Shown here one piece after another: positions 1 through 11,878 of a stretch of 64,000 nucleotides of DNA. The DNA is taken from assembly GCA_015657535.1 (NCBI GenBank), contig JADHZB010001957.1, forward strand, positions 48,763 to 112,762, given 5' to 3'. The stretch's first letter is position 1. The number at the start of each line of letters is the position of its first letter. This stretch comes from Nephromyces sp. MM_2019. Its lineage: Eukaryota; Apicomplexa; Aconoidasida; Nephromycida. The translations under genes and the position numbers were made by a program. The notes under the pieces were generated by a model. The model saw nothing but the letters and a program-made list of their open reading frames with translations, made no database searches and had not been told where the DNA came from.

Positions 1-1233
1 GTTTGTGAATTTTTTTATTGCATTTCAGCTCAATAGAACTCCGCTTTGACCTTAACGCTCCTTTCTTTATACTGGACTTCTAGTTTACTTTAAAATATAT
101 TTATTACTTGATCAATTTGCTAAATAATTATTTGTTTAATTGTGCCTCCAGGAGTTTATTTTCTCACCTAGCTATGTCTTCCTCGGAGTTAGGTGTTTAC
201 GATATATTTGTTGGAAATTTTGTACTGGCTCAAAAATTTTCCTGTAGTATGAAGACGCGAGGCTGACGCCGAAATATTAATATCATAAAAATGCTAATTT
301 TTTTAATGATTGCGGTAATTTTTTGCTTGCTTAGCGGGTGAGGGCAACTGATATAAAAGGGTATGCTTTTCCAATGTTTTGAATGTTTCGAATTACCAAT
401 GAACACGAGAGGCCGTACTATGCAAGCAGACTTGCGATATTGATGCCCCTTATTATTCTAGTCATGAAGATTGTAATTGAGAGCACTACGAACTGCGATA
501 CTATCCTATTTTCCTTGTCAAGCATCAAGATATCTTTTTTCAACGCCAACCTTTAATTCGCATAATAACCCCCCTCGAGCCTTCTGCTTATGCAGTCATG
601 ACGTGCTTGCAGCGCATTGAGTAACCCCCGTGGCGGATGGTAGTATATAATCTATTTATGATATTATCTTGCGACTGCGGCTAAGGCCACCTAGCTAGTT
701 TATCGCACAAGCATTCCCAAGGGTTGTTCAACCCATGCTGGACTATAAGCTATCAGTTGGCCCTGCTACACTATAAACAATTAGCCAAAGCCTACCACGC
801 TATAAACTATAAGTCAACCCCTGCGGCACACACTGGACTCGATTCGTCAACGCCTGCCGCACTGTGCACATTAGGCAACCCTTACAACACTAGAAACTAT
901 TAACCCCAGCTGCAATTAGTTGTCAATCTACGGACCATAAAAAGGAGTCATGCTCCCTCATGCACCGTAACCGGATCACTGAACCACCTGTGGTATAGAG
1001 GATCACTTAACCCTTCCATTATTGCTGCGTATCCCCTAGCCGCGCAGCACTACAACGTATTGCCTGCGCTGGATTAGGCCCGTAAAAGCTCCGCTTGTTT
1101 GCCTGCCTATTGGCTGCCAGGAATTACAACACCTACCCCACCGACTCTCCAGGATTCACTGGAACCTCCGGGTATTCAGTGGTATTGCAATGACTTTATG
1201 TGAGCAACCATGAAAATATTGGCTTATAGCTAG
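1..1233. other. Mostly unassigned, with an imperfect short tandem repeat
   Basis: No long open frame with convincing splice sites was found here. Exons upstream of the gene ending at 1646 must lie in this stretch or off the left edge, because the exon starting at 1234 needs an upstream donor. Positions 728-903 contain about six imperfect copies of a 28-33 base unit built on CAACCC-TGC-CACACTATAAACTATTAG, listed separately. Confidence 0.4.
728..903. repeat. Imperfect ~29-base tandem repeat, about 6 copies
   Basis: Successive units begin near TCAACCC or a variant and end near ACTAT(A/T)AG. They are recognisable by eye but diverged, with the fourth copy longest. It lies in apparently noncoding sequence upstream of the 1234-1646 exons. 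Confidence 0.5.
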
Positions 1234-1646
1234 CCTCCGTGGAAATTTAAACTTCATGATGAAATATTGTCACAACTGCTTACCAACAGCGCTTTTAAGA
1301 TAAACAGGTAATGCTTGCACTGCATCCGCGGCCATCTTGTACGCCTGCAGAGTGGGTATGAGTGTTGGGTGTGTATGATATGGTTTCTGCTTAAAAGCAT
1401 AAAGCTACCGTTTGAAGCTCTGCGTTGTTGTATTCTAGCATTCGAGCGGATGAGGATTTTCTTGATATCAAAGCTGTGAGCGCGGTAAAAATGCGAAAAT
1501 TGTTGCAAATATGTATTGGGGGACATCCGCTGCAGATCTTTTTTTATAAGGAAGAAACACTGAAATTGCTTCACAATTTTTCGTGGGCACACACACCTCA
1601 AGATATCCATATATGTGGTCCTCGCCGCGGAATGCCATTGAAATAA
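1234..1646 (+). CDS. Last two exons of an unidentified gene
   Basis: Two plus-strand segments splice cleanly: 1234-1307, after an acceptor TAGCTAG and ending AAACAG|GTAATG, and 1439-1646, after TATTCTAG and ending in TAA. Phase 2 carries across the junction. The joined piece starts PPWKFKLHDEILSQLL, continues through KINSIRADEDFLDIKA, has a cysteine-containing stretch LLQICIGGHPLQIFF, and ends CGPRRGMPLK. It reads as an ordinary globular protein with mixed charge and hydrophobic strands, not as a shadow frame. The first exon needs an upstream partner, since a stop precedes it. No family is recognised. A longer minus-strand frame over 1254-1709 is considered its shadow. Confidence 0.5.
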
Positions 1647-2241
1647 TGGCGTGCCTGATATTCTTTCACTAATCATTACTATGTGAATGTGATAAAAATA
1701 TGAGAGCACTTTGTGACTATCCTGAATGATTTCTCAATAAAGGCCTGGAGTAGATATTTATTTAAACGCAATTTTATATGCCATTTTTGGTTGCCGTAGC
1801 TGCTGAGGTTCACGCTTATTTTCACTTTTCTTTACTCGGCTCTCGAGAAAGCCAGATTGACCTTTTAAACACTTTAAAGCGAGCACAGCTGTAGAAATCA
1901 AGCTACCCCATGGTTTCACGCCTATATTCATCGTTGTTCATGGTAGATCCATAAATATAGGCAAGCAGCATATCATGCGTATTTGGGAATATGCAATTAT
2001 TTAAAATTAGCTTCTTGCTGGCTTTTTGGCACATCTTATGGGGTAATGCATGAAAAAGTACTCATTGATAAGCTAATTAAGTACACTTATCGGCGGGCAA
2101 AGTAAAAGCTCAGGAGTATATAATAATGAAAGCCCAAGCTATGATGCACGCGAAGCACTTTTTTGAGCCCATAACAAAACAAATGTTTACGGCAATGCTG
2201 AGAAAGGCTTATTCTGGGAAAGCATGAGCATCACTTGAATC

Positions 2242-2447
2242 TTATTTCGGCTCACGCTTAAGCATGATCGTGGACTTGCCCATAATCTTGTTGCATGCGA
2301 GTGCGTAACTCCGGTGATTTCCTTCACAGATTGTGCCATAACTTTTTAAATAGCTCCTCCTTGCCAATAAGAACTTCATAGCCGCAAATAAAAATAACTT
2401 ATTGAGATAATATTCGGCCCCATATCCGCGCAATTCTTTGAAATTTA
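2242..2447 (-). CDS. Possible terminal exon, unidentified
   Basis: A minus-strand frame follows an acceptor-like TTATTCCCTAAG at 2448-2459 and stays open for 67 codons to a stop at 2242. It contains RSYLKSYGTICEGNHRSYAL and a basic C-terminus, a plausible protein composition. A possible alternative donor CTTAAGC|GTGAGC lies inside its end. No upstream exon could be phased to it. A short ATG frame with cysteine pairs (starting MKQVQCNSCDIVPCTLC) lies just upstream on the same strand near 2500-2662, but a link is unproven. Confidence 0.22.
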
Positions 2448-3422
2448 CTTAGGGAATAACCAGCAGCTACCCAAGCCTGCCTTAGGTAGTGCCTTTCTAA
2501 CTTAGCATTTCTGCTCTATCTTGAGGGATAAAGGTGAGCCGAAATTTGCTTCAACTGCCAACATTAATCTTGTGTTATATAGTAGAAAAAATATTCTTGC
2601 TCGAATGGCACATAACGTGCACGGGACAATGTCGCAACTGTTGCACTGGACCTGCTTCATGTCTTGACAAGGCGCAAAATAGCTTAAGCCGCGCTGCTGA
2701 AAGCGCCTGACGTGCAGTAAAATGTCCTCTCCAAACTTTTTGTGGACATCATAGTGATCATGTGCAGTGGAGACTGGATGTTGAACGAAGTTTCAGAGAC
2801 AGTGGTTTTTTTATGCAAGAAGGAGCACTTTTTAACATGGCCTTCTCCACGGTATCGATAGTTGCATCAAAGGATTAATTCAATCAAAAGCCTGTCAAAT
2901 TATCATTAGAGTTCGTAATTAACATGAAGAAATCAAGAGGAAAGTTAAGTGTAGTGCTCTGGTACTATATCGTTTCAATAGATTCACCTTAATGGTCTAT
3001 CCTAATTATCATAACTTTCGCTCTGCACTTCTCTTAATGATACTGGGTCATTGCATGCCTTTTTTTATTACACTCGAATGCCAAAATTGCGCAAGCAGCC
3101 TTCAGAGGACGTGTGCCTGCAGCACTTGATTCGTAGCTCTTATACGAATAGCAGCAAAATAGCGCACACTTCAAGTATATAAATGATTCTTTCATCGAGA
3201 AACGCAATACTTATATAGTTCAAACAGGTATTTTGAACTCAGTTAAAAATAATGGCTCACAGAAAACCATTTATTTAAACTTAATTTTGTTGCCACCATA
3301 TATTCATTAAGGAGTTGCCTTGACGATGCGCAGTGTAAAGTATCTATTCAGCGAAATGTTTTCAGCAAAGATAACTTCGTTTGTTTTCTACTTATCAAAG
3401 CTGAGATTTGTTTTTCAGTAAA
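2448..3422. other. No assignable gene
   Basis: AT-rich sequence, apart from the short cysteine-bearing ATG frame on the minus strand around 2500-2662. A polypyrimidine run plus AG (TTGTTTTTCAG, ending 3418) just before the ATG at 3423 could be the acceptor of a 5' intron of the repeat-protein gene, so an upstream noncoding or leader exon may be hidden here. Confidence 0.3.
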
Positions 3423-4872
3423 ATGCAGACTGATAGTGAGCCAGAGAGCGTAAGCCGAAAAGGTAGCGCCCTAGAACCGCATGAAGAAAAAGAAGAAGCG
3501 CAGAATTTACTCGATGATTCACTTTCTGCAGATTCTTCCAATTTAAACGAAAAGGAAAACGATATACCGCTACTATCAAGGTGTGCCTGAAATAGAATCT
3601 TCAATGCGGCTTCACCTAAATTTGCTTTGGCTGTGGTAGCTGAATAATTCGGCAATTATTCGACCCTCAATTATGCTGTGAAAGATGTAATCTTTTGTGA
3701 AGTGCTCTGCATGCGCTTACCGCAATAACATAGAGTAGGCGAGAGCTTACTGGAAACGAACATCACGCTGTGTGCCCATAGCTCGCTCTCTGGGCAACAT
3801 TTCATTTGCTAGCTTCACCTATTTACAGACCTAACAAGAATGATGAGCACCTTGACGTTGATCGCAGCGCACAAATTAACAGCGCAGATCAAAGGTATCA
3901 CCCGCAGAATTTCCAAGCTGCTGAGAATACAAGCAAGTTAGCGCGTGACATAAACGCAGAACAGGAAACTCACTACCGTTCTGAATTTACCAACATGCCA
4001 TTCCAGGACAAATCAAAACCAGCTGAAGTCATCATCCCTCCTTCTCTACCCTTCGAGGGTAGTAGTGCTTATCGCTCTGAATTTACCAGCAAACCATTAC
4101 CTAGTAAGCCCAAACCATCTGAAATCATCATCCCTCCTTCTCTACCCTTCGAGGGTAGTAGTGCTTATCGCTCTGAATTTACCAGCAAACCATTACCTAA
4201 TAAACCCAAACCATCTGAAATCATCATCCCTCCTTCTCTACCCTTCGAGGGTAATAGTGCTTATCGCTCTGAATTTACCAGCAAACCATTACCTAGTAAA
4301 CCCAAACCATCTGAAATCATCATCCCTCCTTCTCTACCCTTCGAGGGTAGTAGTGCTTATCGCTCTGAATTTACCAGCAAACCATTACCTAGTAANNNNN
4401 NNNNNNNNNNNNNNNNNNNNNNNNNNNNNNNNNNNNNNNNNNNNNTGCTTATCGCTCTGAATTTACCAGCAAACCATTACCTAGTAAACCCAAACCATCT
4501 GAAATCATCATCCCTCCTTCTCTACCCTTCGAGGGTAGTACTGCTTATCGCTCTGAATTTACCGTCAAACCATTACCTAATAAACCCAAACCATCTGAAA
4601 TCATCATCCCTCCTTCTCTACCCTTCGAGGGTAGTAGTGCTTATCGCTCTGAATTTACCGTCAAACCATTACCTAATAAACCCAAACCATCTGAAATCAT
4701 CATCCCTCCTTCTCTACCCTTCGAGGGTAGTAGTGCTTATCGCTCTGAATTTACCAGCAAACCATTACCTAGTAAACCCAAACCATCTGAAATCATCATC
4801 CCTCCTTCTCTACCCTTCGAGGGTAGTAGTGCTTATCGCTCTGACTTTACCGTCAAACCATTGCCTATCTAG
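3423..4872 (+). CDS. 32-residue tandem-repeat protein, two exons, assembly gap inside
   Basis: Exon 1 is 3423-3580, starting at an ATG and ending TATCAAG|GTGTGC. Exon 2 is 3829-4872, after CTATTTACAG. Phase 2 carries across and gives PLLS-R-PNKNDEHLD. The N-terminal ~100 residues are acidic and polar. After one degenerate unit, the rest is a 96-base, 32-residue unit repeated at least nine times, each containing AYRSEFT, KPLP, KPKPSE, IIIPPSLPFEG. Units alternate between SKPLPS and VKPLPN forms. Copies begin at 4067, 4163, 4259, 4355, then 4447, 4543, 4639, 4735 and 4831. Fifty Ns (4396-4445) break the frame: the copy spacing across the gap is 92 rather than 96 bases, so the real gap length is unknown. 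Read in the repeat frame after the gap, the protein ends VKPLPI at TAG 4870-4872. There is no obvious signal peptide unless an exon lies upstream. Function is unknown; the Pro-rich repeats suggest an extended surface, cytoskeletal or scaffold protein. Confidence 0.72.
3970..4869 (+). repeat. 96-base coding minisatellite, at least nine copies
   Basis: The unit is nearly identical between copies, including most silent positions, which implies recent amplification or gene conversion. Only a few substitutions separate copies, such as AGC/GTC and AGT/AAT at fixed points. The first, divergent unit (about 3970-4060) keeps YRSEFT and the IIPPSLPFEG block. The true number of copies is hidden by the gap. 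Confidence 0.9.
4396..4445. other. Assembly gap of 50 Ns
   Basis: Fifty consecutive Ns inside the repeat array. The round number and the broken repeat phase show it is a placeholder where the assembler could not span identical repeats. Confidence 0.98.
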
Positions 4873-6535
4873 ACAAGCAGACTGAAAATAACGTTCCTCT
4901 CGCCTGCTCCTCCGCATACCCAATTAACTGCTCTTAACACCCATTACCATTCGGGGTACACAGTGAAATAAAAACAGATAAAATTAATTTCACAGCATAG
5001 TAATGGAACTTATGGGATTGAAGCTTAGCCTTGGAAATCGCTTGATTTCAGAATATCCGCTTTTTCTAAAGGATGGCGATATTCTGATGAACTTATACCC
5101 TTATTCAGCTGATACGATAGTATGTGTGTGGGCGATATTTTAGCCACCATACCAACAAAAATTCGTTGACTTTGCACGGCTTCACGAGTAGAGAACGGTG
5201 AAACTGCTCTCAGTCCACATAGTACTCAGTGACTATGCTATATATACATAAGTTACGACTACGCGCTAAGCTGGTAATAAGCCGGCTTGGAAAATGTTTC
5301 AAGTGTAGTTCCTCTGAAGATAGCTACACTAAGTTATGGTAAGCAACGTTTCCGCGCAGACAGAAAATCTTCACTAACAGTACCACTGCGTATTACTGTG
5401 GAGGCTTACCAAAGGAACAAAGTTATTAGGAAATCTCGGAACTTCTACGAACACTTTTTACGAATAACACAGCTAGTAGCATTGAGTTATTTCTCTATAT
5501 CTATGTAGAAATTCAACTCAGTGTGGTTACAGCGTCGCTACAGCGTTCATACCCTATATTACACACCGAAAAAGTAAACTCTCGCAGCCTTGCTATTTTC
5601 TTTGTAAGGAAAGCCGTACCTAACCCTATCCTCAGTGATTTATTCTACTAATAACCTGGGAATAACGACGGAGTCCCCTTATAGAAAAAATTTCTTTGAC
5701 CTGCCCCATTTTGATGAAGGTTTCCTCTTCTAGAAATCGCTTTATTTCTGTATTACTAGCTGGGTAAAGGTAAAAACCCCTTTATGTGGAGTATTTTACT
5801 TGTCGAATCTAATAAGCACGAATGATGGAGCTCTTCCATGCTTCAAAGACTCACTTCATAGCTGATAATAATAAGAAACACTGTAGTATACAAAATTAAT
5901 GCTTGCAATAAAGTTTAATAAGCTGTCTATTTTTATCCCATTTCTACTATTTAGTAATACACTATCTCTCCAGGAACTAGAACAGTGATGAAATATTTCT
6001 GAGATTAGGCAGCTTATGAATTTGTGCAAGACGCGTGTCCTTAGAAAGCCAGCAATCACCTTTTTATTCCCAATAAGGAGCACATTTTTCAACGATTAAA
6101 ATAGCTCTGGTTGGTGCGCGTTAAATTTATAGCGTTTAACCACATAATAAACTCCCACTACTAAAGCGTAGCTGTCAAGCTCTGCTCTCTTATAAAATTA
6201 ACTTAAGTAGACGAAGTTGAATCTTACTATAAGATTGCATTCAAGATGGTATGGCAAAGTCTAAAACTGCTCGCTTCAAAGCCTTCTTATCAATAAAAAT
6301 CATGAAGCCTATAAAAATTATGCTGCGCGAAGAATTTATCACAAAATACAGCAAGAATGTCACATTGTCAGAAGCACGGATCACGCGCCTGAATATATAG
6401 CTCAGAAGGTGAAGATTTTTTTCAAGATGCCGTTATGCACCGTAGGGACTAAAAGATGTTAACCAGCTTGGAAATGGGGTGGCTTGCGTTAACAAAAAGC
6501 GCAGGCTATCGGTAGGTAATTGCTAGATATTTTTG
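4873..6535. other. Intergenic or unassigned
   Basis: No convincing exon pair was found. A plus-strand frame at 5287-5508 starts without an ATG and has a donor-like TTATG|GTAAGC inside it near 5337, so a small exon there is possible but unsupported. Confidence 0.3.
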
Positions 6536-9500
6536 CTATTCACAAGCTTCAGTATATAGCTGTTTCGCTTCTACCACAGTAAGCTTGACTTTTAGTAATT
6601 GTATCACCGCACTTATGACGTCTAGGTACTTTAGCAAGCGCTCCAGGTCTATAGGCTTCGTACAGTCCTCTAGAAACTCTATAGCATCCGCGAAGCTCAT
6701 CTTTTGAAGGTCTGTACGTAGTTGATACATTTTTTTAAGGTAATAGATAGGGGTGACATAATGAGTCTTTTACAAGGTTTATAGCTCATTATGAAGGGAA
6801 AAAAGAAGAAGCGTTTCAATGCTTTCAACAACGGTACGTAGTGCGGTGTTGTTGCTCTTCTATTTTTTAGTTAGTAACGACAAGAAGTAAAAATGGGCCA
6901 ACTATGATTCTTGAAGTTGCTGAATCTAGTGGGCACTGACCAGTGCTTAAGTTATCCCCTGCCTCCAAAGCTGCTGCTCTAATCCTCGCTGAAATGGATT
7001 CTTTCTGCGCAATGTCGACTGATAAAGAATCTAATCTTTCCTCAAGAAATTCGAAAAACGGTAAAAAGTAGCTTTTTCGAAGCAAGGACTTCACTATGAT
7101 TCTTGCCTTAGTACTCAACTTCCTCTGTACACAATACAAAAAAAAGTTAAATTGCAAGCATATTTTTATTTGGCTCTTGCGTCATTTACGCCTGTAATAT
7201 TCATTCTAGTGCTTCATAGGTATGAGTGCATTTCACGCCGACACACAGCTCGTTAATATACGTTCAAATGCTAGAGCTCTAGAAGAGCAAGCCTTCACAT
7301 ATTTTTTGTAATGACTTCTAAAGGGTATTAAATTCACTGATCATTGTGCAAGCGAATTCTCAATGATGTACTGTAGAAATTCCGTTCTACAGAGGTGCTG
7401 CTCAGATTCAATATACTCCTTACCAATCCGCTCCTGTGATCTTCTGGATTTTTCTGCTCTAAAGCCTTAGTCAGTTCTTGCAAGGCGAAAATTATTACTT
7501 CTCTCTGCTTTTTTGAACCGGACGATCTTAAGCTTGTTCGCAGGTCTGAAAATGTAGCTTCAGCCTCCTTAAGGTACCCTGAGTCCATATGGCCGACTTT
7601 ACTTAGTTTGGAATGTACGTCATGGATAAATCGTAGTATTTTCTCGTCAGAATGTGACTTCCAAAGATTTGAAGTAAAATTCCACCAGGCAACTTTAATA
7701 CCTACTTCCGATGACCGATGTAGTAGTAGCACCGTTTCTTGCTGAAGTAATAACAGAAACTTTCTGGTTTATTCTCTGCGAACTCCATAATAATAGTACG
7801 CCTTAGCAATGAGCATAGTGAGGTCTTTGGGCAAAAATGAAGTTTATCGCGTGACCGAGGCAGATATACTATGATGGAATAATGTCTTCTTGCAATATTT
7901 CGTGCCAGCGATACTACCCTAGCGTAAATTTATTTATAAAAAAGTTATCTGTACAACGCGTGCTAACGGTTGGCATCAAATTCTGACTCTGGCTGACAAC
8001 CTTAATCATGGAGCACTAACTTGCTGATACTCTCCTCTGTCGGTTTTCGTTGCCTTGGCATCGATCGTGTAGAACTTGGTAATAATCCGCATACCTTGAA
8101 GGGTGATGCGCGAGTTTACGACCACATAAGTTGACAGATTTAATATCTCTTGTAGCATTAGTAGCGATGATACAGGATAGTCGTCATTGACAATGGCAAG
8201 TTTTAAATAGGGCTCCTCGATATCCTTAACAATCTGATAACCGGTACAGTAGTTAATACGGTTCAATAATGTAGACTCGACGAATTATGAGATGATAAGT
8301 TAGCGTGTAAGAAAATGGTGCTCAAAATGAATTAGCTATGAATGCAAAGCAGCTGTTTTAAATACATTGGCACTAATGTGCTGAACCTGTTTAATCCGGG
8401 CAGAGTAACCATTGAACAAGTTGTGATTGCTGGAATGCTCGGATTCTTTGGGACAGTAGAGACGCATGGAATGTTCAGTCATGCACACCCCCAAAACTGA
8501 CTTCGCGAATTCCTTGCAGCGAACAAAGTTGGGCTCCACTATACTCAGCCTGAAAATCTGCAAGAAACATATTCTATCAGGCAATATGCTCAACTTTCTC
8601 CCTTAAATTATTGGTATTTCATCGCACCGCTTAGGAATTATTCTACGGAGACGCTCTTATTCAGTTTAATAGTTTTCACTTCCGAACAGATTCCTTTAGA
8701 CCATAGCAGCTCGTGCGATTTGTTTACTGTGAGTGCTTGCATCTATATTTTGTATTTGTGTATGTCTACTACATTGCTAGGAATAATGTTTCAGGAACTA
8801 AATTTGCTGCATCTCATTTTTATACTTTAGATCTTATCCTTAGCTCTTAAGTTGCGAGCTTATCAAAACCCTTTTGGTGAGCTTTTCCGATGTAAAAATT
8901 AGACCGTTTGGGCACACCTGGACTTTAAATACTCGGGTTCGGTAAATCGATAAATCACATTTAATGACCAGGTGAAGATGCGTCTTTTAAAACGACATGA
9001 AACTTTCTACGTTTTTAAATGGGCTGCAAGCGCCATGTACTACTACATTTTATGAGCAAGATATGTGAATACACATGGTATTCTTTAGCAGTATACGATA
9101 CATAGTTATACTCCCACTTCGGTGGCTATGCAGAAGTATGTTACCTGTGGCGAAACGATATTTTCATATGATACTCCGAGTTGTAGTACCGTAGATTTGG
9201 CGTCTACATAGCTATTAATGAGATTTTTAATGGTCCGAACCGCTAAATGATTCTGCCGCAGCTTTAAGGACGTAATATCTCTATCTTGCGATCCGTTGCT
9301 GCTCCCTTTAATGTATGTTGCAATATCTTTGAAGCCTAAAAGTGTTGATACATTTTATCAGCGTTACCAGGTATGTAAGTAGGCATATAATGCACGAATG
9401 TGCCATGAATTTGTCGTAGAATCCCATCACTTGAGATTTTCGAACTCCATATTTAAATGCCAAACACTACCATGCTGGGAAAATGTATTCATGCATAAAT

Positions 9501-10305
9501 TCAATTGTAGTGAAGGTAACGAAGACCTAAGTTCCTTAAAGCGTGCATGTGCTGGTAAATGTACCTGCGTATACCTTAATATCTTACGCAGGAAAGTTCT
9601 CTAGCGGATAGTATATTTCAGCTGCTTGTAGCGAATATCGGAAGTTATGCTACACGGACGCAAGTACATTGAAAGTTGTGTCCTGCCTACCTTTGTCATT
9701 GATTTCATCATGTTTCCAAGCGTTCAAAGTGAGCTTAGTGCTGAGACTATTGCAAGCCACTTTTTGCGCCTCAACTGACGGTATATATGTGGTTTCATCG
9801 GAATACTTATCCACCACCGATCCTGTAAGCAACGTGCTTCATTTAGCATGATTTACTAAGGTGATTACATGGACTAAAAGAGCTACTCGGATTCTTATTT
9901 AACTCCTACGTGTAGGTGTGATTATCTCGTATTTCGCTATATACTATAAGAGCATTTAAGACAAAATATATTATCTATTGCCGCAATACACTAAAGAAAA
10001 GCGTGTTTTTCGTCTGTCAATCTTCTTTTGGCTCAAGATTTTTGCGTTGCGAGCGGCAGGAATAGCAGCTATACATTGAGATACTTTGCAAATACAAATT
10101 TAAACCTAGATTATTCAATAATAATTACACCGTGCTCACCTGTCACCTCGGGCTCTCTTGCTAGCTGCCCGCTACAGTGCATCAGGGGGAATGTTACGGA
10201 ACTTAAAAGGGCAAATATTAGTAGCACTTCCTTCGAATACAGCTTAAGGCTGTTACGCTTTGTACAAGGGAAGGAGGAAGGATCCGGAATGTGAATTCCT
10301 GCCAT
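6536..10305 (-). CDS. Predicted secreted or membrane-anchored protein, eight exons, unknown family
   Basis: Eight minus-strand exons join with every phase matching: 10140-10305, 9691-9822, 9145-9335, 8387-8557, 8021-8233, 7424-7741, 6941-7124, 6536-6711. Donors are GTGAGC, GTAGGC, GTAACA, GTTCAG, GTTAGT, GTAAGG and GTCAGT; acceptors all end AG after a pyrimidine-rich run. The product is 516 residues. It starts at an ATG, and after about 23 residues has a hydrophobic run EVLLIFALLSSVTFPLMHC ending in CSG, which fits a signal peptide or signal anchor. The rest is helical and polar, with a Cys-containing middle (FVRCKEFAKSVLGVCMTEHSMRLYC lies in exon 4, residues about 170-195) and a hydrophilic Lys/Glu-rich region in exons 6-8. 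No catalytic motif or family is recognised. In an apicomplexan-like organism, a secreted lineage-specific protein or a divergent organelle-targeted protein would fit. The structure is well supported because eight exons phase correctly; the function is unknown. Confidence 0.72.
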
Positions 10306-11646
10306 ATTTACCTCTTCGACAGTTAACCCATTTCTTATGTTTTCATCTTGCTATAAGCGGTGCTACTTTGGTAAAATAGGTATCAATCTCCCCCTTAGAA
10401 GACTGTGGTAGTTTAGTAGAGAGCTATAGAATGACAATAGGGTAAATTTGGTAGAAGTGCGAGGCTCGTGCTAGTTTGTATGGGTATACCTTTAGGCACG
10501 CCTATTTTTTAGTATCCGTGAGAAGGCAGAGAGCCTAATGTCAGTGGCCCTTTTTAAGTGCATCGACCTGCATGTTCCTCTAGTATTTCCCACCGTTGCT
10601 GTTGACTCATTAAGCGATCGCGAAGAAGCTCCTTACCAGTTTCCCAGGGCCCCTCCCTTATACAATTTTTAAAAGTAAGTCCTTAAGAATACTTGGTGCA
10701 ATGCAGTGCGATGCGTAATCTTACATGGGTTTTTGTTTAAGCAGTAGTGATTAACTATAATTGGGAACACATTATGCCGCATATGAAATGTATTCAGTAT
10801 AGTGGATGCTTCGCATTTCTTCTATGAATATGAATAGGTTAAAGACCTCAAAAGCAATAAAAAATAACTAGTTTCTATTATAATTGTCTTCGTTGCGCTC
10901 TGCTGCCGTTATAAGAAACACTAGGATACACCTTCGGTCATCTTATTCAAGCAAAAAAATTTGGATAATTTTTCGAAGTACTGACATAAATTTGATTACT
11001 ATTCAAACTCGAGTATACCCCTAATAGAGGAGCGTCGGCAATAATTTTCCCTCTACTTTCATACCTGTCAGCTTCATACTGTCAATGAAGGAAAAATGAT
11101 GAGAGTACTACTCGAAAGTTCATTCCCTAACATTTTCGCTTCGTTTGACGTGTGTGTGCCTCAGAGATGCCCCAGTGTATTCGTTATGCGCCGGTGGCAC
11201 AAAGAGCTTCATTCATGTGAAGCGTAGGCAGGGATAGGCTAGGATAGACATGTAATTATTGGTAAATCTCCCTTAGTGGAAATAATAGTAGCCATTGCTC
11301 TTGGATAGGGAAGCATGGCGTCATATGAAGGAAAACTGAAGGATTTCTAGTTATGCAATAAGCGCTATGTCTTAAAAGATTAACAGGCCTAGAAGCGACA
11401 CATACTCGCGGGCTTCCACGGTAAGCAAAGCCACCTCTGAAGGTTTCACTGACCGCCGCATGGTTGCTAGCTGGGTCCGTCTCTAGTTTCCCTTAGTTTA
11501 TTTAGTAGCTCTTCCTCATTAGTAAGGGAGCGTTTCTCTAGGGGTAAGGGTTGCAGCACTGCGCCAAAGACGTTCGTACGACAGGCTGACCACCTGGCAA
11601 GGACTAGGACTTCCTCATCCTAACATAATAGCGATGGAGAAGCTAC
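10306..11646. other. No assignable gene
   Basis: Presumed upstream region of the 6536-10305 gene and sequence downstream of the exon ending at 11647. Open frames are short and lack splice-site support. A strong promoter motif was not recognised. Confidence 0.3.
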
Positions 11647-11878
11647 CGTACAATATTCCATAATTTGGGTTATTCGTAAGATGATCTATCTTTACAGTCC
11701 AAAGGGCTCTTGAAATAAGTATCCGCAACTCAGATTTTTCATCGTTACATGCTGCCCCGTGTAGAGCAGGCTGATTCATCATTAGATTGTCTAGCTGGTG
11801 AGCCAAGCTTGAGGTTCCAGTGAAAGCTAGTACGTTGCTAATGAATAAGTTTTTACATTTATTTGATAAAACATCGTT
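11647..11878 (-). CDS. Internal or terminal exon, unidentified
   Basis: A minus-strand frame opens right after acceptor GGCATATTAG (11879-11888) in phase 0 and runs 77 codons to a donor-like TTGTACG|GTAGCT. If unspliced, it instead stops at 11615. The peptide begins NDVLSNKCKNLFISNVLAFT and includes ALHGAACNDEKSELRILISR, a composition typical of a folded protein. The ALHGAACN stretch faintly recalls ankyrin repeats but is too little to assign. It may belong to the same gene as the exon at 12882-13065, with one or more exons between, but no full set of phases was found. Confidence 0.38.

Noticed and set aside
1254..1709. 151-residue minus-strand open frame
   Set aside because: It overlaps two plus-strand exons that splice in phase and have better amino acid composition.
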